64,000 nucleotides of DNA. Source: Sphingomonas yabuuchiae (GTDB taxonomy: Bacteria; Pseudomonadota; Alphaproteobacteria; Sphingomonadales; Sphingomonadaceae). Every line of letters starts with the position of its first letter. Within the stretch, counting starts at the first letter, position 1. Below are positions 55,328 to 64,000 of the stretch, in pieces. A model generated the notes under the pieces. The model saw only the letters and a list, made by a program, of their open reading frames with translations. It was not told where the DNA came from and searched no databases. The position numbers and the translations under genes are program-made. The DNA is taken from positions 1 to 64,000 of the forward strand of contig NZ_LDTF01000063.1 in assembly GCF_001477495.1 (NCBI RefSeq). The letters run 5' to 3'.

Positions 55328-57274
55328 ATGCTCAGCTTCTTCCGCCGGATCATCAATTCCAAGGCCGGCGTCGTCGTGACCTTCATCGTGCTGGGCGTGA
55401 TCGCGATCGCGTTCGCGGCTGGTGACGTCACCAATATCGCGGGCATGGCTGGCGGCCTGACCGGCGCCGATGTGGCCAAGGTCGGCGACGCGAAAGTGAC
55501 CGTCAACGACCTGCGCACCGCCGCGCAGAACGAAGTCGCGGCCTATCGCCAGGAACAGCCGGGCCTCGACATGGCGCAGTTCATCGCCGCAGGCGGGTTC
55601 GAGGGCGTGCTCCAGCGCGAGATCACCGGCCTGGCGCTCGAACAGTTCGGCAAGCAGCAGGGCATGGTCGTCTCGCGCCGCCTGGTCGACGGCCAGATCG
55701 CCTCGATCCCGGCGTTTCGCGGCCCCAACGGCCAGTTCGATCCGGCGCTCTATCAGCAGCTTCTGGCGCAGCGGAAGATGACCGATGCGCAGGTCCGCAC
55801 CGATATCGAGCGTTCGACCTTCGCGCAGCAACTGACCATCCCGACCGTCGGCGCGACCCAGTTCGCGACGCAGATGGCGTTGCCCTATGCCTCGCTGCTG
55901 CTCGAAAAGCGGCAGGGCGAGGTCGGCTATATCCCGACCCGCCTGGTCCCCGCAGGGGCCGCACCGAGCGACGCCGATGTCCAGACCTTCTACACCCGCA
56001 ACGTCCAGCGCTACACTCTGCCGGAGCGTCGCGTGGTCCGCTATGCGGTCGTGAACCCCGCCGCCGTCGCCGCCAAGGCGACCCCGAGCGAGGCCGAGAT
56101 CGCACGTTACTATCAGACCAACCAGTCGCGCTATGCCGCAACCCAGAAGCGGGACGTGACCCAGGTCATCGTCGCCGACCAGGCGGGCGCCAATGCGCTG
56201 GCCGCCAAGGCGAAGGGCGGCACCTCGCTGGCCGACGCCGCCCGCGCCGCCGGGCTGGAGGCGTCGGTGCAGAAGGGCGTCGACAAGGCGGCCTATGCCG
56301 CCCAGGCCTCGGCCGCCGTCGCCGATGCCGTGTTCGGTGCGCCGCAGGGTGGCGTGATCGGCCCGGTACGCGGGACGCTCGGCTTCGTTGTCGCCAAGGT
56401 CGATGCGATCACCCAGGTGCCCGGCAAGTCGCTGGCCCAGGCGCGCCCTGAAATCGTCACGGAATTGACCAAGCAGAAGCAGGCCGCCGCACTGGGCGAG
56501 ATGCGCAACGCGATCGAGGACTCGCTGTCGGGCAATGCCACGTTCGACGAGGTGATCGCCGACCGCAAGCTGCAGGCACAGACCACGCCCGCTGTCACCG
56601 CCCAGGGCGCGGCACCGGATGCCCCGGCCTTCCAGCCGACGCCGGAACAGCGCGCGATGATCACCGCCGCCTTCACCGCCGAGGATGGCGACGCACCGCA
56701 GATCGTGCCGATCGGCCAGGACGGCGGCTTCGCAGTCGTCGGCGTGGGCCAGATCCAGCGTTCCGCCCCGCGTCCGCTGGCGCAGGTCCGTAGCCAGGTG
56801 CTCGCCGACCTGACCGCCGACCGCGCGCGCACCGCCGCCCGCACGCTCGCCAATGCCGTGCTCGCCAAGGTGAACAAGGGCATGCCGATGGCGCAGGCGC
56901 TGAAGGAAACCGGGCTGGCGGTGCCGCCGGTCCGCCCGATCGCCGCCTCGCGCCGCGATCTGGCCGCCGCACAGAACACGCCCGCCGCCGCCCCGCTCGC
57001 GCTGCTGTTCTCGATGCCGCAGAACAAGGCCCGCACCCTGGCCGCCCCGCAGAATGAGGGCTGGTACATCATCCGCGTGACCAAGATCGAACAAGGCAAC
57101 GCGACCGGCAACGACGCCGCGATCCGCGCCGCGCGCGGCGATATCGGCCGCCTGATCGGCCGCGAATATGTCTCGCAGTTCGCGCGCGCCGTTCGCGACG
57201 CAGTCGTCGTCAAGACCGACCCCAAGGCGGTCGCCAAGACCCGCTCGGAGTTGCTGAACAATGGGAGCAACTGA
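55328..57274 (+). CDS. ppiD: PpiD-like periplasmic peptidyl-prolyl isomerase/chaperone
   Basis: About 648 aa from ATG 55328. One N-terminal transmembrane helix (VVVTFIVLGVIAIAFAAG) after the cytoplasmic MLSFFRRIINSKAG, then the SurA-N-like chaperone domain (VAKVGDAKVTVNDLRTAAQN), central helical regions and a PPIC-like part (GVIGPVRGTLGFVVAKVDAI). It assists folding of translocated proteins at the inner membrane. No strong ribosome site; the frame opens earlier but lacks homology. It overlaps trpE by 14 bases. Confidence 0.9.
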   Translation: MLSFFRRIINSKAGVVVTFIVLGVIAIAFAAGDVTNIAGMAGGLTGADVAKVGDAKVTVNDLRTAAQNEVAAYRQEQPGLDMAQFIAAGGFEGVLQREITGLALEQFGKQQGMVVSRRLVDGQIASIPAFRGPNGQFDPALYQQLLAQRKMTDAQVRTDIERSTFAQQLTIPTVGATQFATQMALPYASLLLEKRQGEVGYIPTRLVPAGAAPSDADVQTFYTRNVQRYTLPERRVVRYAVVNPAAVAAKATPSEAEIARYYQTNQSRYAATQKRDVTQVIVADQAGANALAAKAKGGTSLADAARAAGLEASVQKGVDKAAYAAQASAAVADAVFGAPQGGVIGPVRGTLGFVVAKVDAITQVPGKSLAQARPEIVTELTKQKQAAALGEMRNAIEDSLSGNATFDEVIADRKLQAQTTPAVTAQGAAPDAPAFQPTPEQRAMITAAFTAEDGDAPQIVPIGQDGGFAVVGVGQIQRSAPRPLAQVRSQVLADLTADRARTAARTLANAVLAKVNKGMPMAQALKETGLAVPPVRPIAASRRDLAAAQNTPAAAPLALLFSMPQNKARTLAAPQNEGWYIIRVTKIEQGNATGNDAAIRAARGDIGRLIGREYVSQFARAVRDAVVVKTDPKAVAKTRSELLNNGSN

Positions 57275-58766
57275 GCGCAGCACCGCTGAACGGCTGGCCG
57301 ACGGCCAGCCGCAGCTGATCTGGCGTCGGCAGATCGCCGATACCGAGACGCCGGTCGCCGCCGCGCTGAAGCTGATCGAGCCGGGTCGTGGCGACTTTTT
57401 GCTGGAATCGGTCGAGGGTGGCGCGACGCGCGGACGGTACAGCCTGATCGGCCTGGCCCCCGATATCGTCTTCCGCGCCGAGGGCCATGCCGCCGCGATC
57501 AATCGCCACTGGGCCACGGACCGCGACGCGTTCGAGCCGTGCGACGCGCCGACGCTGGCGGCGCTGCGCACCCTGGTCGCCGAATGCCGCGCCGATGTGC
57601 CCGAGGGACTGCCCTCGGCGCTGGCCTGTCTGGTCGGCTATTTCGGCTATGAGACGGTCGGGCTGGTCGAGACACTGCCCCAGCCCGACGCCGATCCGCT
57701 CGGCCTGCCCGACATGATCTTCGTGCGGCCGACCGTCATACTGGTCTTCGACCGGCTGGCCGATGCGCTCTATCTGGTCGCCCCCGTATGGCCCGATACG
57801 GCGCGCGATACCGCGCGGATGATCGCGGACGCGGAGGAGCGGCTGGACGCCACCGCCGCACGCCTCGCGACCGCCACGCTGCCCGCAGCCATACGTGCCG
57901 ATCTGCCCGAACCGGCCTATGAACCCGCGCTCCCGCCCGGTCGCTATGGCGAGATGGTCGCGCGCGCGAAGGACTATATCGTCGCGGGCGATATCTTCCA
58001 GGTGGTGTTGGCGCAGCGTTTCTCGGCACCCTTCACCCTGCCGCCATTCGAGCTGTATCGCAGCCTGCGGCGGATCAACCCTTCGCCCTTCCTCTATCAT
58101 CTTGACCTGCCGGGCTTTTCGTTGATCGGGTCCAGCCCCGAAATCCTGGTCCGCGTCCGCAACGACGAAGTGACGATCCGGCCGATCGCGGGCACGCGCC
58201 CCCGCGGCAAGACCCGCGCCGAGGATGCCGCCAACCGCGACAGCCTGCTCGCCGATCCGAAGGAACGCGCCGAGCATCTGATGCTGCTTGATCTGGGCCG
58301 CAACGATGTCGGCCGTGCGTCTTCGGCGGGCAGTGTGCGCGTGACCGACAGCTATTCGGTCGAATTCTACAGCCACGTCATGCACATCGTGTCCAACGTC
58401 GTCGGTCATCTGGCCGACGACAAGGATGCGCTCGACGCGCTGTTCGCGGGATTTCCGGCGGGCACGGTCAGCGGCGCGCCCAAGGTCCGCGCCTGCCAGA
58501 TCATCGCGGAACTGGAGCCGGAACGTCGCGGTCCTTACGCGGGCGGCGTCGGCTATTTCTCGCCCGACGGCTCGATGGATTCGTGCATCGTGCTGCGTAC
58601 GGCGGTGGTCAAGGACGGCACCATTCATGTCCAGGCGGGCGCGGGCATCGTCGCCGATAGCGACCCGGCCTATGAACAGCGCGAGTGCGAGGCCAAGGCG
58701 GGCGCGATGCTGGCCGCTGCTCGGGATGCGGTGGCGCGGGCAGGTGAAGGCGGTTTCGGGCAATAA
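57261..58766 (+). CDS. trpE: anthranilate synthase component I
   Basis: A 501-aa large subunit converting chorismate to anthranilate. It has the N-terminal regulatory region with LLESVEGGATRGRYSLIGL (tryptophan-feedback LLES-type motif) and the catalytic core with IVAGDIFQVVLAQRF, GSSPEILVRV, PIAGTRPRG, LLDLGRNDVGRA and the GTVSGAPKVRACQII loop. The small subunit, trpG, lies 0.8 kb downstream beyond an opposite-strand gene, so the operon is split. Confidence 0.96.
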   Translation: MGATERSTAERLADGQPQLIWRRQIADTETPVAAALKLIEPGRGDFLLESVEGGATRGRYSLIGLAPDIVFRAEGHAAAINRHWATDRDAFEPCDAPTLAALRTLVAECRADVPEGLPSALACLVGYFGYETVGLVETLPQPDADPLGLPDMIFVRPTVILVFDRLADALYLVAPVWPDTARDTARMIADAEERLDATAARLATATLPAAIRADLPEPAYEPALPPGRYGEMVARAKDYIVAGDIFQVVLAQRFSAPFTLPPFELYRSLRRINPSPFLYHLDLPGFSLIGSSPEILVRVRNDEVTIRPIAGTRPRGKTRAEDAANRDSLLADPKERAEHLMLLDLGRNDVGRASSAGSVRVTDSYSVEFYSHVMHIVSNVVGHLADDKDALDALFAGFPAGTVSGAPKVRACQIIAELEPERRGPYAGGVGYFSPDGSMDSCIVLRTAVVKDGTIHVQAGAGIVADSDPAYEQRECEAKAGAMLAAARDAVARAGEGGFGQ

Positions 58767-58789
58767 ATATATTCAGCCCTTTAAAGGCA

Positions 58790-58927
58790 GTGTTCCCCGA
58801 CGAAGGCCGGGGCCCAGTTTCGACCCGCCTGAGACTGCGCGGCAAGTTCCATAAAGGGGCTTCCATCCGCCGATGAACCTGTAACGAGCACGGTGGCCAC
58901 TGGGCCCCGGCCTTCGCCGGGGAACAG
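58790..58927. repeat. R2 repeat, inverted pair
   Basis: TTCCCCGACGAAGGCCGGGG and flanking CCCAGT (about 58793-58816) face CACTGGGCCCCGGCCTTCGC and GGGGAA (about 58899-58923), with about 80 bases between. It lies between convergent trpE and the secreted small-protein gene. Confidence 0.78.
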
Positions 58928-58959
58928 GATTGGGTCAGCCGATCACCGTCCCAAGGGCA

Positions 58960-59400
58960 TCATTCCCCGTCGGCGGCAGGCGGCGTTGCCTCGGCACGAC
59001 GCGCACGGCGGTCGGCTTGATATTGCTGGTTCCACAGGATGCTGCATCCGCTCTGACCGCCCGTACCAACCGGCGAGCAGGTGTCTGGAATACCGCCCGC
59101 GACGCGACCGACCTGGTCGATCGTCGCGGCACGATTGACCCAGCTCTGGTTCTGCGCGGGGATCGGCTTGTCGTCGCGCAGCGCCTTGGGGATGCGATAG
59201 GGTTCGTCGTCACGGCCGCAGACCACGACCTCCTCCGCCGTGCTCTCGGGACATTTCTGATCGCCGGTCAGCGTGACGTTGCGCACCCGCTTGGGCGGCT
59301 GGCCCGTGCTGGCCTGCGCCTGGTCCGAGGTCGCCGCTTGCTGGGCGAAAGCCGTGGCCGGGGTCAGCAACAAGGCGGCAATCAGGGCAGCTCGAACCAT
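58960..59400 (-). CDS. secreted small protein, 146 aa
   Basis: The AAGGAG in front of the ATG at 59400 is strong. A signal peptide (VRAALIAALLLTPATAFAQ) is followed by a hydrophilic mature part with conserved-looking CPESTAEEVVVCGRDDEPYR and IPKALRDDKPIP. Four cysteines (C-x10-C and SPVGTGGQSGC) may form disulphides. I know such proteins from sphingomonads but no function. It stands between trpE and trpG on the opposite strand. Confidence 0.75.
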   Translation of the reverse strand: MVRAALIAALLLTPATAFAQQAATSDQAQASTGQPPKRVRNVTLTGDQKCPESTAEEVVVCGRDDEPYRIPKALRDDKPIPAQNQSWVNRAATIDQVGRVAGGIPDTCSPVGTGGQSGCSILWNQQYQADRRARRAEATPPAADGE

Positions 59401-59609
59401 GGTGACGAAAACTCCTTATCGTCTGACAACGTCGGACGCCCTTCATGGCTCCATGCTGAACGAAGCCGGGTAAAGGCCGATTTCCGGCGGAATTGCGGCG
59501 CTATGTCGCATGATCGGTCATCGCGCCAGCGTCGCGGCAATCGCCCCGCCGGGCGTAAGCGATGCGAACGGGGCGTTGCGCCGCCCGCGCGATCGGCTAT
59601 GGCGGTGCC

Positions 59610-60224
59610 ATGATCCTGGTCGTCGACAATTACGACAGCTTCACCTGGAACCTCGTCCATTATCTTCAGGAATTGGGCAGCGAGGTAGAGGTGGTCCGCA
59701 ACGACGCGATCTCGGCGGGCCAAGCGCTCTCGTCGGGGGCGCAAGCCTTTCTCATCTCCCCCGGCCCGTGCACGCCGACCGAGGCGGGCGTCAGCCTGGA
59801 CCTGGTCGCCGCCGCCGCCGATGCGGGTCGGCCGCTGCTGGGCGTGTGCCTCGGCCATCAGGCGATCGGGCAGCATTTCGGCGGCTTGGTCGAGCGGGGC
59901 GGGCTGATGCACGGCAAGACCTCGCCGGTGCTGCATGACGGCACCGGGCTGTTCCGGGGCCTGCCCTCGCCCTTCACCGCGACGCGCTATCACTCGCTGA
60001 TCGTCAACGACGTGCCCGACACTCTGGTCGTCAACGCGCGCGCCGAGGATGGGACGGTCATGGGCTTCCGCCATGCGACGCTGCCGATCCACGGTGTCCA
60101 GTTCCACCCGGAGAGCATCGCCACCGAATATGGCCATGCCATGCTGGCCAATTTCCTGCGCGAAGCGGGCGTGGCGCATGAGCTGCCCGAGCGGCTGCGT
60201 CCCCCGGTGGAGAACGCCGCGTGA
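59610..60224 (+). CDS. trpG: anthranilate synthase component II (glutamine amidotransferase)
   Basis: A 204-aa class I amidotransferase giving ammonia to TrpE. The start ATG 59610 begins [19 protein letters not shown]; the nucleophile Cys is in [11 protein letters not shown], and the His/Glu pair in [11 protein letters not shown]. It overlaps trpD by 4 bases. The longer frame to 59562 is not conserved. Confidence 0.96.
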   Translation: MILVVDNYDSFTWNLVHYLQELGSEVEVVRNDAISAGQALSSGAQAFLISPGPCTPTEAGVSLDLVAAAADAGRPLLGVCLGHQAIGQHFGGLVERGGLMHGKTSPVLHDGTGLFRGLPSPFTATRYHSLIVNDVPDTLVVNARAEDGTVMGFRHATLPIHGVQFHPESIATEYGHAMLANFLREAGVAHELPERLRPPVENAA

Positions 60225-61216
60225 CGACCGTCGCGCTGCTCCCCGATACCGCCAGCCCCTTGTCGCGCGAGACGGCAGCGGCCGCCTTTGCCGACATATT
60301 GGACGGTCGCGCCGAAGATGAGGCGATCGCGGCCTTTCTGATCGGCCTGACCGAGCGGGGCGAGACCTCGATCGAGATCGCGGAGGCCGCACGCGCCATG
60401 CGTCAGCGCGTCATTCCGGTCGAAGCGCCCAAGGGCACCGTCGATGTGTGCGGGACCGGAGGTGACGGGCACCATACGCTGAACGTGTCGACCGCCGTGT
60501 CGCTGGTCGTGGCGGCGCTGGGCGTGCCGGTCGCCAAGCATGGCAACCGCGCCGCCTCGTCCAAGGCGGGCGCGGCGGACACGTTGGAAGTGCTGGGCCT
60601 CGACATGGAGCGCGCAGGGGCGGTGGCGGAGTCCAGCCTTAACGATATCGGCATAGCCTTCCTGTTCGCCGCCAATCATCACCCCGCCATGGCGCGGATC
60701 ACCCCGATCCGCCGCAGGATCGGGCGGCGGACGATCTTCAACCTGATGGGGCCGCTCGCCAATCCGGCGCATGTCGGGCGACAGCTGATCGGGATCGCGC
60801 GTCCCGACTATGCGACCGTCTATGCCGAGGCGCTGGAGCAATTGGGGGCCGAGGCGGCACTGGTCGTGTCGGGCGAGGAAGGGCTGGACGAGCTGTCCGG
60901 CGCGGGTCCCAGCATCGCGGTCTCGGTCGGCGATATCGCGGCGCCCGCGACCATCACCCCGGAGGATGCGGGCCTGCCCCGCCATTCCATTACCGCCATT
61001 CGTGGCGGCGACGCGCGGCACAATGCCGAGGCGCTTCGCCGTCTTCTCGCCGGGGAGCCGGGCGCGTATCGCGACGCGGTTCTCCTCAATGCCGCCGCCG
61101 CGTTGCTGGTCGCCGGGCACAGCACCGACCTTCGCCAAGGCGCGGTCGCCGCCGCTCGCGCCATCGACACCGGCGAGGCTGCGGCGCTTCTCGATCGATG
61201 GATTGCTTACCGATGA
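60221..61216 (+). CDS. trpD: anthranilate phosphoribosyltransferase
   Basis: A 331-aa enzyme joining anthranilate to PRPP. It starts at GTG 60221, overlapping trpG. The PRPP-binding [20 protein letters not shown] (residues about 78-97), [20 protein letters not shown], and [11 protein letters not shown] motifs are intact. It overlaps trpC by 4 bases. Confidence 0.96.
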   Translation: MTTVALLPDTASPLSRETAAAAFADILDGRAEDEAIAAFLIGLTERGETSIEIAEAARAMRQRVIPVEAPKGTVDVCGTGGDGHHTLNVSTAVSLVVAALGVPVAKHGNRAASSKAGAADTLEVLGLDMERAGAVAESSLNDIGIAFLFAANHHPAMARITPIRRRIGRRTIFNLMGPLANPAHVGRQLIGIARPDYATVYAEALEQLGAEAALVVSGEEGLDELSGAGPSIAVSVGDIAAPATITPEDAGLPRHSITAIRGGDARHNAEALRRLLAGEPGAYRDAVLLNAAAALLVAGHSTDLRQGAVAAARAIDTGEAAALLDRWIAYR

Positions 61217-61989
61217 CGATGCTCGACCGCATCCTGGAAACCAAGCGTGCCGATGTCGCAGCGCGCAAGGCGACCATGTCGCATGCCGATCTGGACGCCA
61301 AGATCGCAACCGTCTCCGCGCCGCGCGGATTCCGTGCCGCGCTGGATGCCAAGACCGGCCATGCGCTGATCGCCGAGGTGAAGAAGGCCAGCCCCTCCAA
61401 GGGCCTCATCCGCGCCGATTTCGATCCTCCCGCCCATGCGCGCGCCTATGAGGCCGGGGGTGCCGCCTGCCTGTCGGTCCTGACCGACGAGCGCTGGTTC
61501 CAGGGGGCGGACGTGTTCCTGGAGCAGGCGCGCGGGGCGGTATCGATCCCGGTGCTGCGCAAGGATTTCATGGTCGACCCCTGGCAGGTGCACGAATCCC
61601 GCGCGCTGGGGGCCGACGCCATCCTGATCATCGTCGCCGCCCTGGACGACACCCAGATGCAGGAGATCGAGGCCGCCGCGATCGAATGCGGCATGGACGC
61701 CTTGGTCGAGGTGCACGACGCCGCCGAGATGGAGCGCGCCGCGCGGTTGAAGTCGCGGTTGATCGGGGTGAACAACCGCGATCTCAGGGACTTCACCGTC
61801 GATTTCCAGCGAACCTATGAGCTGGTGGCCCATGCCCCCAAGGGCAGCACCTTCGTCGCCGAAAGCGGGCTGACCAGCCGCGAGGATCTGGACGCAATGG
61901 CCGCGCACGGCATTCATTGCTTCCTGGTCGGCGAAGCGCTGATGCGCCAGCACGATGTCGAGGCGGCGACCCGCGCTTTGATCGGATGA
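61213..61989 (+). CDS. trpC: indole-3-glycerol phosphate synthase
   Basis: A 258-aa TIM barrel closing the indole ring. The start [19 protein letters not shown], catalytic Glu/Lys in [35 protein letters not shown] and [14 protein letters not shown] are typical. Not fused to trpF. It overlaps moaC by 4 bases, binding the tryptophan genes to the molybdenum cofactor genes in one transcript. Confidence 0.96.
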   Translation: MTMLDRILETKRADVAARKATMSHADLDAKIATVSAPRGFRAALDAKTGHALIAEVKKASPSKGLIRADFDPPAHARAYEAGGAACLSVLTDERWFQGADVFLEQARGAVSIPVLRKDFMVDPWQVHESRALGADAILIIVAALDDTQMQEIEAAAIECGMDALVEVHDAAEMERAARLKSRLIGVNNRDLRDFTVDFQRTYELVAHAPKGSTFVAESGLTSREDLDAMAAHGIHCFLVGEALMRQHDVEAATRALIG

Positions 61990-62453
61990 GCGGCCTCACC
62001 CATCTCGACGAGGAGGGTTCGGCCCGCATGGTCGATGTCGGGGCCAAGGCGGTGACGGCCCGACAGGCGGTGGCGCAAGGGCGCATCGCCATGACCCGCG
62101 AGGCCGCCGCTGCGATCCGTGCGGGCAGCATCCAGAAGGGGGACGTGCTGGCGGTCGCGCGCGTGGCGGGCATCATGGCCGCCAAAAAGACCAGCGACCT
62201 CATCCCCCTCTGCCATCCCCTGCCGCTGAGCAAGGTGGAGATCGACCTGGCGCTGGACGAGGAGGGCGTCACCGCCACCGCCACAGTCGCAACGGCGGGC
62301 CAGACCGGTGTCGAGATGGAGGCGCTGACCGCCGTGTCGGTGACGCTGTTGACCGTGTACGACATGGCGAAGGCGCTCGATAAGCGCATGACGATCGGCG
62401 ATATTCGCCTGATCGCGAAAACCGGCGGCAAGTCGGGCGACTGGCACGTCTGA
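61986..62453 (+). CDS. moaC: cyclic pyranopterin monophosphate synthase
   Basis: A 155-aa enzyme making cPMP with MoaA in molybdenum cofactor synthesis. [39 protein letters not shown] and [21 protein letters not shown] (first 20 residues) hold the active site residues. It starts at ATG 61986 overlapping trpC. moaA is not in the window. Confidence 0.96.
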   Translation: MSGLTHLDEEGSARMVDVGAKAVTARQAVAQGRIAMTREAAAAIRAGSIQKGDVLAVARVAGIMAAKKTSDLIPLCHPLPLSKVEIDLALDEEGVTATATVATAGQTGVEMEALTAVSVTLLTVYDMAKALDKRMTIGDIRLIAKTGGKSGDWHV

Positions 62454-62518
62454 CGCCCCCGATCGCGGGGGAACGGACGCCGCGCCAGAGCGTCCTTGGG
62501 CCAAAAGGAGCGACCGTC

Positions 62519-63694
62519 ATTCTTCTCCCCGTCCCCGAAGCCCAGGCCCGATTGCTCGCTCTGGCCAGCGAGCGCCCCATCGTCGAACTGCCCTTGCGCG
62601 AAGCCGCCGGACGCTGGGCCGCGCGCGACGTGACCGCGCGGCGAACCCAGCCCGCGCAGGACCTGTCGGCGATGGACGGCTATGCGATCCGTTTTCAAGA
62701 TATGCCGGGGCCATGGACCGTCATCGGCGAAAGCGCAGCGGGGCGGCCCTTCGGCGGCTCGGTCGAACGGGGGCAGGCGACCCGCATCTTCACCGGCGCC
62801 GCGCTACCTCAGGGGGCCGACACCGTTCTCATTCAGGAGGAAGCGGGCCGCGACGGTGCCGCCCTGACGCTAGCGGGTGAAGGCCCCGGCCATCGCGGCC
62901 GCAATGTGCGGCGGCGTGGGCTCGATTTTTCGGAAGGCGTAACCCTGATCGCCGCCGGGCAGCGGCTGACGGCCGCGCGGATCGCGGTGGCGGCGACGGG
63001 TGGCCATGCCACCCTGCCCGTCCGCCCGACCGTCCGGGTCGCGATCGCCGCGACCGGCGACGAACTGGTTCCCCCCGGCAGCGCCGATCCCGCCGCCCTG
63101 CCCGAATCGAACGGCGTCATGCTGGCGGCAATGCTGGGCGACCTGCCGGTCGAGATCATCGATCTGGGCATCCTGCCCGATGATTTGGACAAGCTCCGCG
63201 ACGCCTTTGCCGCGGTCGAGGCGGATTTGCTGGTTACGACCGGTGGAGCCTCGGTCGGCGATCATGATCTGGTCCAGCCTGCCCTCAAGGCGGCCGGCGG
63301 GAGTGTGGATTTCTGGCGTATCGCGCTCCGCCCCGGCAAGCCGATGATGGCGGGGCGTCTTGGCCAGACCGTGGTGCTCAGCCTGCCCGGCAATCCCGTC
63401 TCGGCCTTCGTCACCGCGACGCTGTTCGTGCGCCCGCTGATCGCCCATCTAGCCGGTGCCGCCGATCCCCTGCCCAAGCCTATCCCCGCCGTGCTCGGCG
63501 AGGATTTGCCCGCCAATGGTCCGCGCATCGACTATTTGCGCGCAGCAATGATCGATGGGCGGGTTCATGCGGCCGCCATTCAGGACAGCTCCATGCTTCT
63601 GACCCTGGCGCGGTCGACGTGCCTGATCGTCCGCCCGCCACATGCCCCCGCCGCCGCCATGGGCGACTCGGCGGAAATCCTGATGCTCGCTTGA
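62519..63694 (+). CDS. moeA: molybdopterin molybdenumtransferase MoeA
   Basis: About 391 aa, inserting molybdate into adenylated molybdopterin. The [44 protein letters not shown]-like, [11 protein letters not shown] and [10 protein letters not shown] motifs are present. No ATG, GTG or TTG precedes TTG 62552 in frame, but homologous residues ([14 protein letters not shown]) begin earlier; ATT 62519 follows AAGGAG by eight bases, so ATT is the most probable start. It overlaps the lexA promoter at its 3' end. Confidence 0.93.
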   Translation: MLLPVPEAQARLLALASERPIVELPLREAAGRWAARDVTARRTQPAQDLSAMDGYAIRFQDMPGPWTVIGESAAGRPFGGSVERGQATRIFTGAALPQGADTVLIQEEAGRDGAALTLAGEGPGHRGRNVRRRGLDFSEGVTLIAAGQRLTAARIAVAATGGHATLPVRPTVRVAIAATGDELVPPGSADPAALPESNGVMLAAMLGDLPVEIIDLGILPDDLDKLRDAFAAVEADLLVTTGGASVGDHDLVQPALKAAGGSVDFWRIALRPGKPMMAGRLGQTVVLSLPGNPVSAFVTATLFVRPLIAHLAGAADPLPKPIPAVLGEDLPANGPRIDYLRAAMIDGRVHAAAIQDSSMLLTLARSTCLIVRPPHAPAAAMGDSAEILMLA

Positions 63695-63719
63695 CGCAAG
63701 CCAAAACGTTCCATATAAG
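63691..63719 (+). promoter_or_regulatory. lexA promoter
   Basis: TTGACG (63691-63696), a 17-base spacer and TATAAG (63714-63719), overlapping the moeA stop. It is a good sigma70-type promoter whose -10 lies inside the first operator pair. Confidence 0.85.
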
Positions 63720-63733
63720 TTCCACGTCTGTTC
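63708..63733 (+). promoter_or_regulatory. LexA operator: three GTTC half-sites
   Basis: GTTC-CATATAA-GTTC-CACGTCT-GTTC: starts at 63708, 63719 and 63730, each 11 bases apart. This is the alphaproteobacterial SOS box GTTC-N7-GTTC, present twice in overlap, covering the -10 and start of transcription. Confidence 0.9.
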
Positions 63734-63749
63734 TGGACGGAGGATCGCG

Positions 63750-64000
63750 ATGCTCACCGCAAAGCAGCATGAGCTTGTCTGCTTCATCAACGACCGTTTG
63801 AAGGAAACCGGCGTCTCGCCGTCCTTTGAGGAGATGAAGGAGGCGCTGGACCTCAAGTCCAAGTCGGGTGTCCACCGCCTGATCTCCGCGCTGGAGGAAC
63901 GCCACTTCATCCGCCGCCTGCCGAACCGCGCCCGCGCGCTGGAAGTGTTGCGAATGCCCGATCGGCCGGAAAAGACCGCGGCGACCGAAGCCCCGTCCGG
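63750..64000 (+). CDS. lexA: LexA SOS repressor (partial, cut by window end)
   Basis: The first 83 codons. [20 protein letters not shown] and [20 protein letters not shown] form the winged helix-turn-helix that binds the SOS box, as in LexA, followed by the hinge region. GGAGG lies 8 bases before the ATG. The protease domain with the Ser-Lys dyad is beyond the window. Autoregulation by the three GTTC sites directly upstream is expected. Confidence 0.95.
   Translation, partial: MLTAKQHELVCFINDRLKETGVSPSFEEMKEALDLKSKSGVHRLISALEERHFIRRLPNRARALEVLRMPDRPEKTAATEAPS

Noticed and set aside
57210-57300. trp leader peptide or attenuator before trpE
   Set aside because: trpE starts inside ppiD, leaving no leader, and no Trp-codon-rich short frame with alternative hairpins is visible.
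62552-63694. moeA starting at TTG 62552
   Set aside because: It would cut off conserved N-terminal residues, and the SD-like AAGGAG is too far upstream (about 42 bases).

Overview
The window is a high-GC chromosomal segment of an alphaproteobacterium, most likely a Sphingomonas or close sphingomonad. The inference rests on the high-GC coding bias, the gene sets and their order (ptsP, rodZ-like, cpoB, tilS, ftsH; trpGDC-moaC-moeA-lexA), an alphaproteobacterial GTTC-N7-GTTC SOS operator, and many short palindromic intergenic repeats. No rRNA, CRISPR array, prophage or insertion sequence was seen. It is mainly core genome with one small foreign-looking islet.

0-16.5 kb: mutY, a serine hydrolase and nudC run leftward as an operon. 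Diverging from mutY are a DciA-like gene and two DsbA-type thioredoxin-fold genes (CPHC and CPAC active sites). groES-groEL runs leftward from a promoter with a CIRCE operator. Then come sppA, two GNAT acetyltransferases, pgi, glutathione reductase, a 60-aa protein, a GST-like protein and a dienelactone hydrolase.

16.6-25 kb: leftward ptsP, rodZ-like, cpoB, tilS and ftsH, then a DUF4142 gene with a possible general-stress (EcfG) promoter.

25-31.3 kb: dapB, nth and tRNA-Arg(CCG) are co-oriented. A low-GC pair of small overlapping genes (26.8-27.35 kb), overlapping in turn with cobB, looks acquired and resembles a toxin-remnant/immunity pair. An inositol-phosphatase/CysQ-like gene, tldE/pmbA, a PHA-system small protein, tRNA-Gly(TCC) and tRNA-Tyr(GTA) follow.

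31.3-46.5 kb: secreted peptidases (M28, M2/ACE-like, S9), an rlmB-type methyltransferase, an alpha/beta hydrolase, a membrane-tethered LuxR-DUF4019 regulator, two membrane proteins (one YitT-like), asd, lysA with two overlapping small genes, two small genes sharing a repeated promoter-region motif, and MgtC.

46.5-64 kb: sphingomonad hypotheticals, a CHAP-domain protein, anmK, rimO, a MAPEG protein, a second serine hydrolase overlapping a leucyl aminopeptidase, tpiA, ppiD-trpE, a secreted small protein, and trpG-trpD-trpC-moaC-moeA followed by lexA (truncated by the window end). moeA appears to start at ATT. lexA has a sigma70-type promoter whose -10 lies within three evenly spaced GTTC half-sites.

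Three families of palindromic repeats (R1 GTTCAGCCTGAGCGAAGTCG; R2 GGCCGGGGCCCAGT; R3 GGGGAGG/GGAGGGGTGTC) occupy most larger intergenic gaps. Lysine (asd, dapB, lysA) and tryptophan (trpE, G, D, C) biosynthesis, oxidative DNA repair (mutY, nth), envelope maintenance and molybdenum cofactor synthesis are the recognisable themes.
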